NCBI GenBank assembly: GCA_000827325.1
Contig: KN832870.1
Location: forward strand, 2,418,001-2,482,000
Origin: Oidiodendron maius Zn
Lineage: Eukaryota > Ascomycota > Leotiomycetes > Myxotrichaceae
DNA length: 64,000 nucleotides
Direction of reading: 5' to 3'
A program made the translations under genes and the position numbers. The notes under the pieces were generated by a model. That model was not told where the DNA came from. It saw nothing but the letters and a program-made list of their open reading frames with translations, and searched no databases. This document shows positions 21,566 to 32,064 of the stretch, in pieces. The stretch's first letter is position 1. Every line of letters starts with the position of its first letter.

Positions 21566-23227
21566 GAAGGGTGGTAAATTAGAGTATTCGTGTGACCTGG
21601 ATCACCAGGTTCCAATTGTGGTGTTGTCTCTCTCGATTTGGGATCGAGGAATGTGTGTTCTACTTCGGGAGGCAGGAAACAGAGTGGTGTGAGGAAGAGA
21701 GAGCCCAGAAGTGCTGGGGCTGGTGGGATATGGCGCCGGGTTGGAATTGTAGGAGGTTGGGTTGATATTCGGCCTGGCACAAAAAGATGGCTGGGAGCGA
21801 GGCGAGCTCGACCAAGCACAACGACGCAACGGAAAACACGAACAAAAACTCACGACTCCGCCCAACCTTTGTTCCAAGCGATAGGATATTAAAAAAAAAT
21901 TATTAAAAAAAGTGCTGCACGAGCTCTGGGTCTGCGTGATGTCGCAGAGTCCAGTCAAGTCGACTGGCAAGGGGTTTATGCTATTGCCGCCTTGCCAGTA
22001 TTGGCCGTCGGCCGTGACGAGGAAGTGCCTGCTGGGAACTGCTCCCACGAGTCGCCGCTACGCAACCATCAACACGCTTCAATTGCAGCTCCAAACTTGG
22101 CAGTTCGCACATCCAGGAGAGAGCGAAGTGACGAGAGATTGGGATCCAAGAGGGAGAGCGCATGCTCGCGTGCTGGGGGCGATCAATTGGTTGGCTTTTC
22201 GCGTGTGAAGCGCAAGTCGTTCAGGTCAGACCCTCGATCAATAGTCCTAATTCCTGCTGCTCAGCACGTAAAATTATTGCGCGCCAGAACCCGTGCCGGC
22301 CAGTGCCAGGAACGGGGTCGAGACGGGAGCGGGAGGCAATTGGCAGAGGCCAGACATCTGGGAGGGTGATATCTGTCGCCGTCCGCCTGTCTGTCTCTTT
22401 GTTCGTCTCTTCTCTTGGGCCTGGGAATCTGGCTGACTCGCTGGCAGGCTGGGGGACGGGGAAAATGCCAATATAAAGATAAATGGGAAGGCTGGGAGTG
22501 ACTAGGAAGGACCAGCGGAGCGGTACGGACCATCTCCACTCGCCGCACGAGGGACAACGCACGCTGCATCGCTTACCCTGGCGAAGGATTGCCTGTAAGA
22601 TGATCTTCTCACTTAGTGCTGCGGTCTGATCGGCTGGGCATCGCCAGGGATGCAGAGCTGTACCCGACGGCTCGGGGGCCCATTATTGCTGTAGGTATTT
22701 TCCCTGTTGCCAAAAAAACCCCCAATGCTCTTGTGCCTCGGCGAAAAATATTCCCGCTGGCCTATCGAGGTCCCATTTCCGCCTTAATTTCTGCGTTTGT
22801 CTCTGTTTAGCCACCACTCAAAAGTTGTTGGAGTTAAGGGTTTGCTGCTTGGCAGATAGAGTTGCATGGGTGAGCAGAACGAGGCGGGCTAATTTAAGGG
22901 TTTCCTATCCCTCATGTCACCCGTGTCATTCTTATACGCCTTTAGGAACATACGATGCCGAAACGAAGATGGAGAAACAGAAAGTCCTGTTTCCAAAGTT
23001 TCAACAGAGAATTAAAATACTCCCACTTTCCTTTCTCGCGACCACGCGCTGAAAAATCGGCACTGTTCAGTAGGTACAAGTAGATATATCTTGGCTTCCA
23101 TACAGTAGGTGGTTCGCACGTCTCAATATTCTTTCCCATCAGTCGCATTTCTGGAGGCAGTTTACCCAAGTCTGGTTAGGTCTCCCATCCTGTAGGGATC
23201 AGTTGATTTGTCCTCTAACCATAGGTC
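21566..23227. other. Gene-free region with A/T homopolymer tract
   Basis: About 1.7 kb between the start of the coiled-coil gene and the stop of the 2OG oxygenase gene. A near-uninterrupted A/T tract lies at about 21888-21911. Open frames on both strands up to 148 codons overlap one another and lack domain-like sequence. The region is long for a promoter plus 3' flank, but I see no gene. Confidence 0.45.
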
Positions 23228-24187
23228 TTATCGTCGTACACAGAGATCCGTTCTGATGACCCATTTTTCTCCTTCCAGAACCTCCCTCCCCTCATGCTAT
23301 CAAGTGGTTAGTGGAGCACTCAAACACGCTTCCATGAAGGACATAGATAGAACCGACCAACATGCAATCATTGCCATGCTTGTGAAGTAATAACATCCCC
23401 GTTTCGAGAGTAATTACTACTTCCTTATCAACGGGACCTTTCTGGCCCGGCATACTCTCTGGATAGAAGACAGTTTCACCGCCCTTACAACCAGTCGCAG
23501 GCGACGTAAGATAGAGCAGGAGGGTCCAAGTTGTTCTTACAGGCATAGATGAAGATTGGCGTAGTGTTAAATTATTAGATTCGTCGTCTTTAGGCAATCT
23601 AAATTAGCATCTGATTTCATACATTTGCAAAGATAGAAACCTACAATGACGGTCAAAAAATTGACCTTTTGAGTATCGATAGATTCGTATCGATGGGTTA
23701 AGCCCCACGACCTCGCCTCCCCTAGTTATTGATAAGATATGTCATTTTATTTCACTTACGGTCAAGGAAACGCTTACCATAACTTCTTCCTCTCCTCCCT
23801 TCTCATCGCCTCCTCCTCCCACTCCCTATTTACCCCTCCGGTGTCGCATATTAGATCTTTCAATCCAGTCTCCACCCACAATCTATTGGAAAATGTTTCA
23901 TCTATTACTTGAAACCGATCATTGACTCTCAAGGCATCGCCCCTTTTGGGAATCCCCGGCGTTGTCACGAGCGGCAGGTTCTTCAAGAAAGCTACATAGT
24001 CCTTGCATAGAGTTGGCGTCCAGAAATTCCTCACCACCACAATCTGTGAGTCCACAACGGTGGATATAGATAATTCTGAATTTGGACCCAGCTGTCTGAG
24101 GGCGGGCCAGTTGGGAGGAGATGGCGGGGTTTGCACCTGGGCTTTTGCGTCCACCTTCAAGCCTCGGGATTTCTTTCCACCCGCCAT
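23228..24187 (-). CDS. 2-oxoglutarate/Fe(II)-dependent oxygenase (prolyl 4-hydroxylase type)
   Basis: Four exons (23778-24187, 23645-23721, 23358-23587, 23228-23296) give about 261 residues. After an N-terminal basic stretch (MAGGKKSRGLKVDAKAQV) comes the double-stranded beta-helix fold: GGEVVGLNPSIRIYRYSKGQFFDRHYDESNN, in which HYD supplies the first His and Asp iron ligands across an intron, then LLLYLTSPATGCKGGETVFY. The last exon gives CMLHEGREVLEGEKWVIRTDL, with the distal His ligand and the Lys that binds the 2-oxoglutarate carboxylate. All cofactor ligands are therefore present, but only when the introns are removed. The substrate is unknown; the family hydroxylates prolyl residues or other amino-acid side chains. 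No signal peptide is seen, so a cytosolic or nuclear site is likely. Confidence 0.87.
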
Positions 24188-24690
24188 GGGCTGTAGGAGG
24201 GAAACACGCTCTCGAAAGGCACAATGCTAATTGAAGAATAAACTCCGTCAATAGAATTTGAAGTCGAAACAACCTGTACTGATTAGCTTTCGTTTGGCAG
24301 TTTTTGGTGAAGGACGCGATGGCAATCTTACGGACGAACTTCGCCTCTAATGTCAGTTCCCTTTACAATATAAATCCAGTACCAAAATGATAACAATAAG
24401 TATGAATCTGTCGCATAAATAATAAATATTACTATTTTAATACATTATGAAGATAAGTATGGTTTAACGTTATATCGCAAAAAGAGAGTTCGATCGTGTG
24501 GCCGGGTTATCTTTTTCGAATGCCTCAAGATTAAGGTTCGAATGTAGATGCCTTATCCGAAAATAATAGAATCTTTCTTGGGCACGGTCTACTATCAACG
24601 CACGCCTACATTCTCTTCCACAGTGGAGCAATTGCTTATTGCCAGCTCAGATTGAGGTTCGTGGCCGCCCTGATCACCTGTCTGAGATCG
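24188..24690. promoter_or_regulatory. Divergent promoter region of 2OG oxygenase and AIM11
   Basis: About 500 bp, AT-rich at 24360-24480. No single site is claimed. It contains a GGTTCGAATG motif at about 24534 that resembles a tRNA B box but has no tRNA around it. Confidence 0.5.
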
Positions 24691-25203
24691 ATGGCTCTCC
24701 TACATCAAGGCGTCATGTCCCCTCTTGAGCAAGCCCCGTCAGCGCCAGCAACTACTGAAGTACGCTCTTCCCTCTTCTCACAGCGATCACGTCGTCAACT
24801 CGGTCTCTTCTTCGCCGGTGCAGGTTTCTTTGCCGTCTCCTCTCTCATTACCCGCAGATCACTCGTTCGACGATATCAAGCAACAATCCCTAAATTTTAC
24901 CAGCCGAGCAATCGACCCGGCTTCCAATTCAATGGCGCTATGGAGGCGTTTGAGGCTTTAAATATAGCGACTATAAATGTCCTAAGTCTGGGAATGATGA
25001 CTGTCGGGGGTCTGCTTTATGCGTTCGATATATCCTCCGTGGAAGATTTGAGGAGGAATGTCCAGAAAAGCCTTGGAGTAGACGGCATCCGGACGGACCA
25101 GGAAGCAGAAGAGGAGATAGAGGAATTGTTTAATTCAATACTAGACAGGAAACTTAGGAAAGAGAAACGTGGGAAAGAAACTAAGGGAAAGGAAGAGAAA
25201 TGA
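24691..25203 (+). CDS. AIM11: AIM11-like mitochondrial membrane protein
   Basis: Intronless frame from ATG at 24691, about 170 residues; an alternative start at 24715 removes eight. Family blocks are RQLGLFFAGAGFFAVSSLIT (first membrane segment) followed by RRSLVRRY, then NGAMEAFEALNIATINVLSL and MMTVGGLLYAFDISSVEDLR (second membrane segment). The C-terminus is a charged Lys/Glu helix. This is the pattern of AIM11 (altered inheritance of mitochondria 11), an uncharacterised mitochondrial membrane protein of fungi. The open frame extends upstream of 24691 without a further ATG; a 5' exon cannot be excluded. It diverges from the 2OG oxygenase gene. Confidence 0.88.
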   Translation: MALLHQGVMSPLEQAPSAPATTEVRSSLFSQRSRRQLGLFFAGAGFFAVSSLITRRSLVRRYQATIPKFYQPSNRPGFQFNGAMEAFEALNIATINVLSLGMMTVGGLLYAFDISSVEDLRRNVQKSLGVDGIRTDQEAEEEIEELFNSILDRKLRKEKRGKETKGKEEK

Positions 25204-26909
25204 TACCAAGGGGCTGGAAACGCCTACCATGAGTCGCCAAGTGAGGCGAACGTCAAAGCAAAAACGAAGATAAGACTCAAAACGTGTTATACATAATTAC
25301 TGCTGATTCTAACATCGGCTTGAAGGTTAACTACCTTCACCTCTCCACTCAGCGCAGTGAGAGCTACGACTCATCTCCGAGAAACCTTGTTTAAGTCCAA
25401 TGCAGGGCTTGGTTGGAGCTGGCATCATGAAATAGACTTCGTTAGGTCACAATTTGAAAAGGCTTAAACTGAAATCAATTCGTTCATGCAAAATATGATA
25501 TATGGGCCCCATTTTTTTCTTTTCTTTTTTGCTTGTTACGATACCTTGCCGGGTAAGTGTCACCATGATCGAGGTTTCCATAATAACAAATTGCATGGCA
25601 AGAGACATACCGCACGTCAAGTGGCATTTAATGTATATTGCCGGCAAGTAACCGTAAGTCTTTATTTTCAGAATCAACTCGCGAATATGCTAAGAGGAGT
25701 ACCTCAACTTTATTTCCGTACTTCACATTCTAGAGTTCGGAATTTCTAGGATATTTTTCTGTCGTACTCCGTTGATGGGTCTGGTGAAGGGCCAGTACCA
25801 ATATCTAATCAACTTCTTGATTACTTGCACAGTCCCAGTTGGCCTCAATATAGTCGGCACCAAGGCTAAAGACGAATTGCATTGTCATTAAAAGGGAACA
25901 TCAGGTATGCCATCTGCTGGTGATGACCCATAACGATGTAACGCCCACTTGTCACTTTGTCCCTGGCTGAAGAAAAACCTTGTCGGAAGGTGCCGATACA
26001 GTAGTAACATTAAGATAAACCTAGAGCAATTAATTATTTGTAAAATATAGAATTGTATGTAATCTGCTGGCAACTCACACTGCTATACCAAGAAAAGACA
26101 TCTGGAGTTGGCGGTGATGGAGAGCTCTGCGGGAATGGGCCTTGTCTTCAAATTCTTCCAAGAGCATGATGAACAAGGCCTAGCTTTTAGCAATCTCTTC
26201 TATTTGTAGTCAAGATGTCAGGGTAGCCAAGTCAAGAAATTTAATATTGTCTTCAGCTTCTTTGATCTTAGAAGAAAGTGGAAGCTCTCAGTGTTGAATA
26301 AGACAACGCAGTAATAGAACTGAAGTGCGACAAAAGTGAGAGGATAATAATTTACATGTTTGCGATTCCTCCTTGAATAACTTAACCAAAGGAGATAATA
26401 CAACGTGTTTGAGATATATCTCAAGTACGACGATCTTCCACAGGTAAAGGTTGTTGAAACGCGGGACGTCAGGGTAGCCATTATTAGAAAAAATTTGTCA
26501 AGGCGCTGGTACTATGAATCGGATCATATCGAATTGGTCAATTAAGAAACGATGAGATACACTGAAGTGCTTATCCTGTATATCTATATCGAGCAAGATG
26601 TTGCTGAACTTTATCTGAGCTTAATCGATTCTCACTGATTCCGTCGTTTCAGACACTTCCAAACACAATGGTGGTATAATGCAGTACCAGGCACATCAAG
26701 CTTGTGGCCACTATAATTAGCTACACGTCGTAGAGTCTCACTCTGTGAAATGCTGTTCATCCATTCTCTCCTTAATAATGCTGGGGTATTTTACAAATGC
26801 CAATGGCCGCGAATAGCCAACCACCCGAAACCAATGCCTAATCTAGTCCTGATCTAAGTATCCCTACTATGCTTGCAAAGAATACCAAAAATGATGGTTG
26901 CCGCCTTCG
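25204..26909. other. Gene-poor, AT-rich intergenic region
   Basis: About 1.7 kb with only short open frames (up to 87 codons) on either strand, none with recognisable features. A 13-bp direct repeat (GTCAGGGTAGCCA) occurs at 26217-26229 and 26468-26480, about 250 bp apart. It may be decayed transposon sequence or plain intergenic DNA. Confidence 0.45.
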
Positions 26910-27826
26910 TTATACGTTGACGTGCTGATTCCGGCGCTTTTGTTTTTTGTTCTTCTTGTCGTTCTTTTTTCTCTTACCTGTCTTTTTGCCACCAGTGGAT
27001 TGATCTGACGAAGTAGGCTTGCCTCGTTTTAATACAATGTTATCGTGGCTCGTCTGTATTGCTACCTTAACTGATTTACCGCTTACCGCAGCAATTGGCG
27101 AATCGTTTTTTATTTCCGCAGGCGATCCAGAATTCGAGTTTGAATTCGAGTCTGAATCTGAATCTGAATCTGAATCTGAATCTGAATCCGAGGCCGATGT
27201 GGATTCCGAGGTTGCAGGATGGCTGTCAGCCTTCCGTTTCTTTGACACTTGGTCCTGCCCTGCTTTCTCTGATAGCTGTTCGAATTTGATATGAGCCTTT
27301 GCTCGCTCCTTAGCTTGTTTCTCTGCTCGCTCGAGATCGTATTTATCATTGCCAGACTATGCAGCAAGATTAGTGTCAACACAAGAGAAAATTGAAGATG
27401 CAATTTTGCATAGTTGATACTACTCACCAATCCTGCTTTAATTATTCGTGCAGTAGCATCCTTATCTAGGCTAAGGTTCTCCCTCTTCCCCACAGGATTC
27501 TCTGCAAGCTTGATCTTGTCAAGATATTGCTTCACCCGAGTCAGCTCTGTGAAGACGGGATGTTCGCGTGCCTTGATGCCGTGTAATCTCAGATACGCTA
27601 GAGAGCTGTTAGAACCGATATTGAGTTGGAAGAGGTCGTACTTACAAAAGAGAATAGATTCAATAGCATAGGTAACGAGCATATAGAGCTTAGCCTTGTC
27701 CAGCAACGGCAACTTCGAGGCAGTCGCGGAGAGGGTCGTTGTCACGAGAGGGGCTAGAGATTCTTCTAGATCATCAATCTCCCCATCGAGCTGCTCAAGA
27801 AGAGATAGCACCTTGGAAGTATCCAT
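26910..27826 (-). CDS. LRP1: Exosome cofactor LRP1/Rrp47 (C1D family)
   Basis: Three exons, 27646-27826, 27428-27597 and 26910-27356, give about 265 residues. The N-terminal Sas10/C1D domain (about 1-125) is clear: LEQLDGEIDDLEESLAPL, then DKAKLYMLVTYAIESILFSYLRLHGI, then HPVFTELTRVKQYLDKIK. Rrp47 pairs with the nuclear exosome nuclease Rrp6 and helps process rRNA, snoRNA and other transcripts. The C-terminal half is family-typical low complexity: an alternating Ser-Asp run of about ten repeats near residue 190, coded by a hexanucleotide microsatellite, then a Lys-rich tail (GGKKTGKRKKNDKKNKKQKRR) that should bind RNA. Intron 1 is 48 nt and stop-free in frame. The gene diverges from the ketopantoate-reductase-like gene. 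Confidence 0.92.
27151..27186. repeat. (TCTGAA)6 microsatellite in LRP1
   Basis: Six perfect TCTGAA units, with imperfect units extending over about 27130-27192. On the coding (minus) strand it encodes the Ser-Asp run of the LRP1 C-terminal tail. The unit is six bases, so length changes keep the frame. Confidence 0.9.
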
Positions 27827-28299
27827 CTCCCTTGTTGTATAGCACTCGCTCGGGTCTGTTGCAGTGCGGAACCAGTAATTTTTCTATAATTTGGTGGAGG
27901 CGATGCGGCCGCTTCTCTTCCGTTCCGCCATCACTGTCGGCAAAAATTTAGTTGCACGGGCAGGGGCAAAGTTGACTTTTGGGAGACTGCGACCCGTTTA
28001 CATCAGACAATCCACACTCTCAGCAACGATAACCTACCTCACTCTCTGCGACCCATTCAGCTCTCTTTAGTAAATACTGGACACAGACTCCTGTTTGGCT
28101 CATCACCACCGCCTTTGACGACGTCCACCATATGGTAGCGTAGGACACCAGCTCGTCACGCCGCCATTTACGGACCTTTTAATTGGCTTGTCGGACCATC
28201 GTCTTTGTATGCCATCTGTCCTCCTTCATGCTATCTCTCTTTCTTGCTCCCAAGGAGCGCTGATCCTGTTGCTTCCACCCACTGGAGTTCAAATCTGCC
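27827..28299. promoter_or_regulatory. Divergent promoter region of LRP1 and ketopantoate-reductase-like gene
   Basis: About 470 bp between two start codons on opposite strands. No individual element claimed. Confidence 0.5.
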
Positions 28300-30252
28300 A
28301 TGAGCCAACCTCGGTAACGCGCAGAACCATTCAACCTGTCTCTTCCAAGTTATAGCCACCCGCTCTTGCGGGTGTCTACGAGAATATTTCGTCAGTCAAT
28401 ATGGTACTGCGATAACACGGGTGGGGACTCTCAAGCCCTCATACGCTGCCTTTCCAATCAATATGGACTGTACTGGTGGCCACGGCGAGAACGGAAGGCG
28501 GGTGCAGCCTCTAGAACTAGATTATTTACGACCAACAGCTTCGCGCTTCAGCAGTACAATAACCAGACTACGGAACGCGGAGCTGCATATTATACCCCCT
28601 TCGCAGATGCCCCCTTTTCAACTTCTCCGCGTGTCATCAGCTCTGGTATGCCCGGGCCAACACCGTCCTATATACGATACCGTCGACTTCAATTAATTGG
28701 ACGCAACTGCATAGAGTCAGGTGAAATGGTCGACCTAGAATCAAGAGCAAGAGACGCAGATGCCAGCAAAGTAGGACCCTCAAAATCTAGGTTTAAATAT
28801 AATGCACAACTTCGCAAGAATAAGACAGTCGTCGAACATGAAGCAGGTGGGGATCAAGCTACGGAACATGATGAGCGCGACACTGTCACGGCGTGCATGG
28901 CCAGTGAAGAGACTAATAAGTATGTGGTTCAACTGGCACCTCCCAATGGCGAAGAGTCTAGTGCCCCCCCTGAGAATTTTGAACAACACGATCCAAGCCT
29001 ATCGCCCACCCAGACAATGGACAGAGATGTGGAGCAATCTCGAAAATGCGACCTACCCTCTGCTCTTCAACTTTCAAGGACTGCATTGCATTTAGATCCG
29101 TTAGAGAGGGCTGTATCACCAAGAGTCTACATACTTGGGAGTAATGCTGTCGGAAAATTCATTGCCCATGCATTGGCCGGAGCACCTGAAGCACCGCCTG
29201 TCACGCTTTTGATACATCATCATTCATTATTAAAGCGGTGGTATCAGGAGGGTAGCTCCATTAAGCTATTAAAAGACAGACAACTTGAAGAGAAGCGCGG
29301 AATCAAGGTCGAACTAATGGATCACTTTTACCCCAAGTATTCATGGGGCGTGCCTCAATTCAAGAGACAAAGTCTGTCTCTGGAAGATACGGTCATCGAT
29401 AATTTGGTTGTCACTACTCAAGGTTACACCACAATCTCTGCTCTTACTGCTATCCGACACCGTCTTCGTCCCTCATCCACAATCTGCTTTATGCACAAAA
29501 GTGTGCCTATTATTAACTATGTCAACTCCTCTGTCTTCCCTGATGCAACACAGAGACCGAATTATATCTTGGGGAGCTTAACGCACACAATTTATTCAAT
29601 GCAAGACAAGTATAGCATCATACAACAGAAAGCAGGTAGGGTTGCTCTTACGGCGATCCCTAGAGAGATGCCAAAACCACAGCTCAGTGAGGGAGAAGTT
29701 TCAATCCGAAGGATGGACATCAGCAGGTCACTCAGCTCCAAATATCTCATGCGTACCTTCCACTCGGCTCCAGAACTTTATGCGAAAGCCTTACACACCG
29801 GAGCATTCTATGCGAATGAGCTTGAGAAACTAGCAATTACTTCTATCCACGGGCCTGTCTCTGTTGTTTATGACTGCTTCAGCGATCAGCTTCTCTACAA
29901 CCGCGAAGCTGTGAAGTCGATAAAAGCCCTGGCAATTGAGATTTCCTTGGTTTTACGTTCGTTGCCGGAGCTCTCGGAAGTTTCTTCTGTTGATGATATA
30001 TTTAGCTCTAAGAGATTGGAGAGGCTAGTCTTGTCAGCTACTGAAAAATCAGGTAAAAACCGCTCCACTATGCTGATGGAGGTAACTCAAGGAAAGGAAA
30101 CCAACATCGATTTCTACAGTGGTTATCTCTTGAGACGGGCGAAGGAGCTAGGAATCGATTGCCCACGGCTTGAAATGATCACTTCGATGGTTAAGGGAAA
30201 ACAGGGTATGAGGAGATCAGGGATAGCCTCCTACATACCTTTCAAAATATAA
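28300..30252 (+). CDS. Ketopantoate reductase-like protein (PanE/ApbA fold)
   Basis: A short first exon 28300-28313 (MSQPR) joined over a 42-nt GTAACG...TAG intron to 28356-30252 gives about 636 residues. The first about 245 residues are basic and Ser-rich and may be a mitochondrial presequence plus spacer. A Rossmann start RVYILGSNAVGKFIAHALAG follows near 260, then NLVVTTQGYTTISALTAIRHRL, an ApbA-type nucleotide fold. The C-terminal part includes NRSTMLMEVTQGKETNIDFYSGYLLRRAKELG, which matches the ketopantoate reductase C-terminal motif. Known bacterial PanE makes pantoate for coenzyme A. Fungal proteins with this long N-terminus also resemble the mitochondrial translational activator Cbs2, so enzyme or translation factor are both open. 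The 5' exon is the least certain part of the model. Confidence 0.8.
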
Positions 30253-30709
30253 CGGCGGGTCCTGATGAATCATTACCGTTGATATGTCATCACAACCGTG
30301 GCAGCAGACGCTGTACGATGTACGTTTTAGTGTAAGAATATGCATTAGAGTAGAGGTTGCGTCGCCGTAAATGAAACCTTATGAAGCACCATTCAAGTAT
30401 TCCTAGATAAGAAGATATGTAACTATATGGCAGTAATATCAGCGAGGCATCAACTAGCTGATTGTGAAGAAGCTCCCTGCCACTTGTAAAAGCTTCGAGC
30501 CTGATCGTTATGCAACTTTGCGAGCTGTTTGATTAGGCGGCTCAGAGGACAGCCATAAGCCTCGGTAAAATACTCAGCGCCAAAATATCCAGGCACGAAC
30601 TTTTTACCTGGAACTTCGCGACTTTCTTGAACAGCAAATTTCTAACCATTTCTGACCAACAACTATTGATACGCTGAGCCTTCCCGTTTCTCTCATTAAC
30701 CGGAACAAT
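30253..30709. other. Intergenic region between two plus-strand genes
   Basis: About 460 bp, holding the 3' end of the ketopantoate-reductase-like gene and the promoter of the CX9C gene. No gene seen. Confidence 0.5.
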
Positions 30710-31302
30710 ATGCCTCGTCAATCAAGATCCGGTGGCGGAAGCCGACCATCACGCCCTATGGCACCCTCAAGACCTGCACCTGCACCTCAGCAATCTCGTT
30801 CCGCTTCTACAGCAGCATACCCTCCTGCAAGACCTCACCAAGCCGGTCCTCCCGCTGCGCCTGTCCAACAGCAGCAAGGCTCCTCCGGCCCTGGTCTATT
30901 TGGACAGATGGCCAGCACTGCTGCGTAAGTCTCGTCCTTATGATTCCGATATTGTGGACTAACCATCGAACAACAGAGGCGTGGCAGTGGGATCCTCGAT
31001 CGGCCACGCAATCGGTGGCTTCTTCGGTGGCGGTTCCAGCCAAGCGGTCGAGCAGCCTCAGGACAACGGTGCTATTGCATCACAGGCACAGAACTCGCAG
31101 AGCAGCTGGGGAGCACGGAATTGCGATGTAGATGCCAAGCAGTTCACTCAGTGCATGGATGAACACCAAGGCAACATGCAAATCTGCGGTTGGTACTTGG
31201 AGCAGCTGGTATGTGGCTTTGTATACCGTGTTCTAACCGAAAAGTAAGCTAATGAAATTGTGTTCATAGAAAGCGTGCCAACAAGCTGCCAAGCAGTACT
31301 AA
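30710..31302 (+). CDS. Twin CX9C mitochondrial protein (MIX17/CHCHD2-10 family)
   Basis: Three exons, 30710-30924, 30977-31208 and 31270-31302, give about 159 residues. The N-terminus (MPRQSRSGGGSRPSRPMAPS) is Arg/Pro/Ser-rich. A glycine-rich hydrophobic stretch VGSSIGHAIGGFFGGG follows. The CHCH domain carries the twin motif: C-DVDAKQFTQ-C and C-GWYLEQLKA-C, each with exactly nine residues between cysteines. The second motif is only completed by the 11-residue last exon, which ends KACQQAAKQY. This is the family of yeast Mix17 and human CHCHD2/CHCHD10, imported into the intermembrane space by the Mia40 pathway and linked to respiration and cristae maintenance. Confidence 0.93.
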
Positions 31303-32064
31303 GAGCCGAGCATTGTGTACGGGCCAGGATGGTGTATGGCATACAGATGAACAGCATGAACAGAGCATCACATGGGCGAAGAGCATGTAAATTAGACGGG
31401 TTATCAATAGTGCAGCGCCACTCTTCCGCAAAAATGTAGAACAAAACTCTTCACGTCCTGAAATAGGAACGACAGACCCTGAAGATTATGAATGGCTTAG
31501 CTTCGTAGGTACAGCACATGTTTGACTCGGAGACTTTTATGCAGCCATGGCTTATCGCTTAGCCTTTATAAGTCTTACGACTGGCTTGTGAGGACATGCT
31601 TTACTGCTTGTTGGGCTAAGTAGCAACCACCGAGCGGACCGCCTTACATGGCTATGAACATTAGACTTGCCGTGTACTGCATAGCAGTGAAATATGTACG
31701 CTCCTCGCAACTGATCTGGTGTACGAACTTGATTAATCGTGATCTCATGATTTGTAGTGTTTGAACAAATTAGACGTGTTCAGATACTCGAGGCGAGAGA
31801 GACGCATAAAGTGGGACTGAAACCGGGATGTATTTCTGTAGTTAATTCTGAATACTGAGGTCCGTGAGAATCGTGAATCTAAGCTAATAACTTCACCAAG
31901 AAGAATGCATTATCTCCCAAGCCCGTCCGCCATCTTCACATGCAACGCACAAAAATGCTAACAATACTGCGCCAAAGGTTTGATCGTAATGCAAATGCAA
32001 ACGGGAATATGCTGCAGCCTTAGAGCCGACTTTAAAATAGACATATCTCGAGCAGGTCATGCCT
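31303..32064. other. Convergent intergenic region
   Basis: About 760 bp between the stops of the CX9C gene and D-lactate dehydrogenase. No gene seen; the small frames here are antisense or non-conserved in look. Confidence 0.5.

Noticed and set aside
24490-24560. Possible tRNA gene (GGTTCGAATG resembles a B box)
   Set aside because: No matching A box at the right spacing and no acceptor-stem pairing around it.
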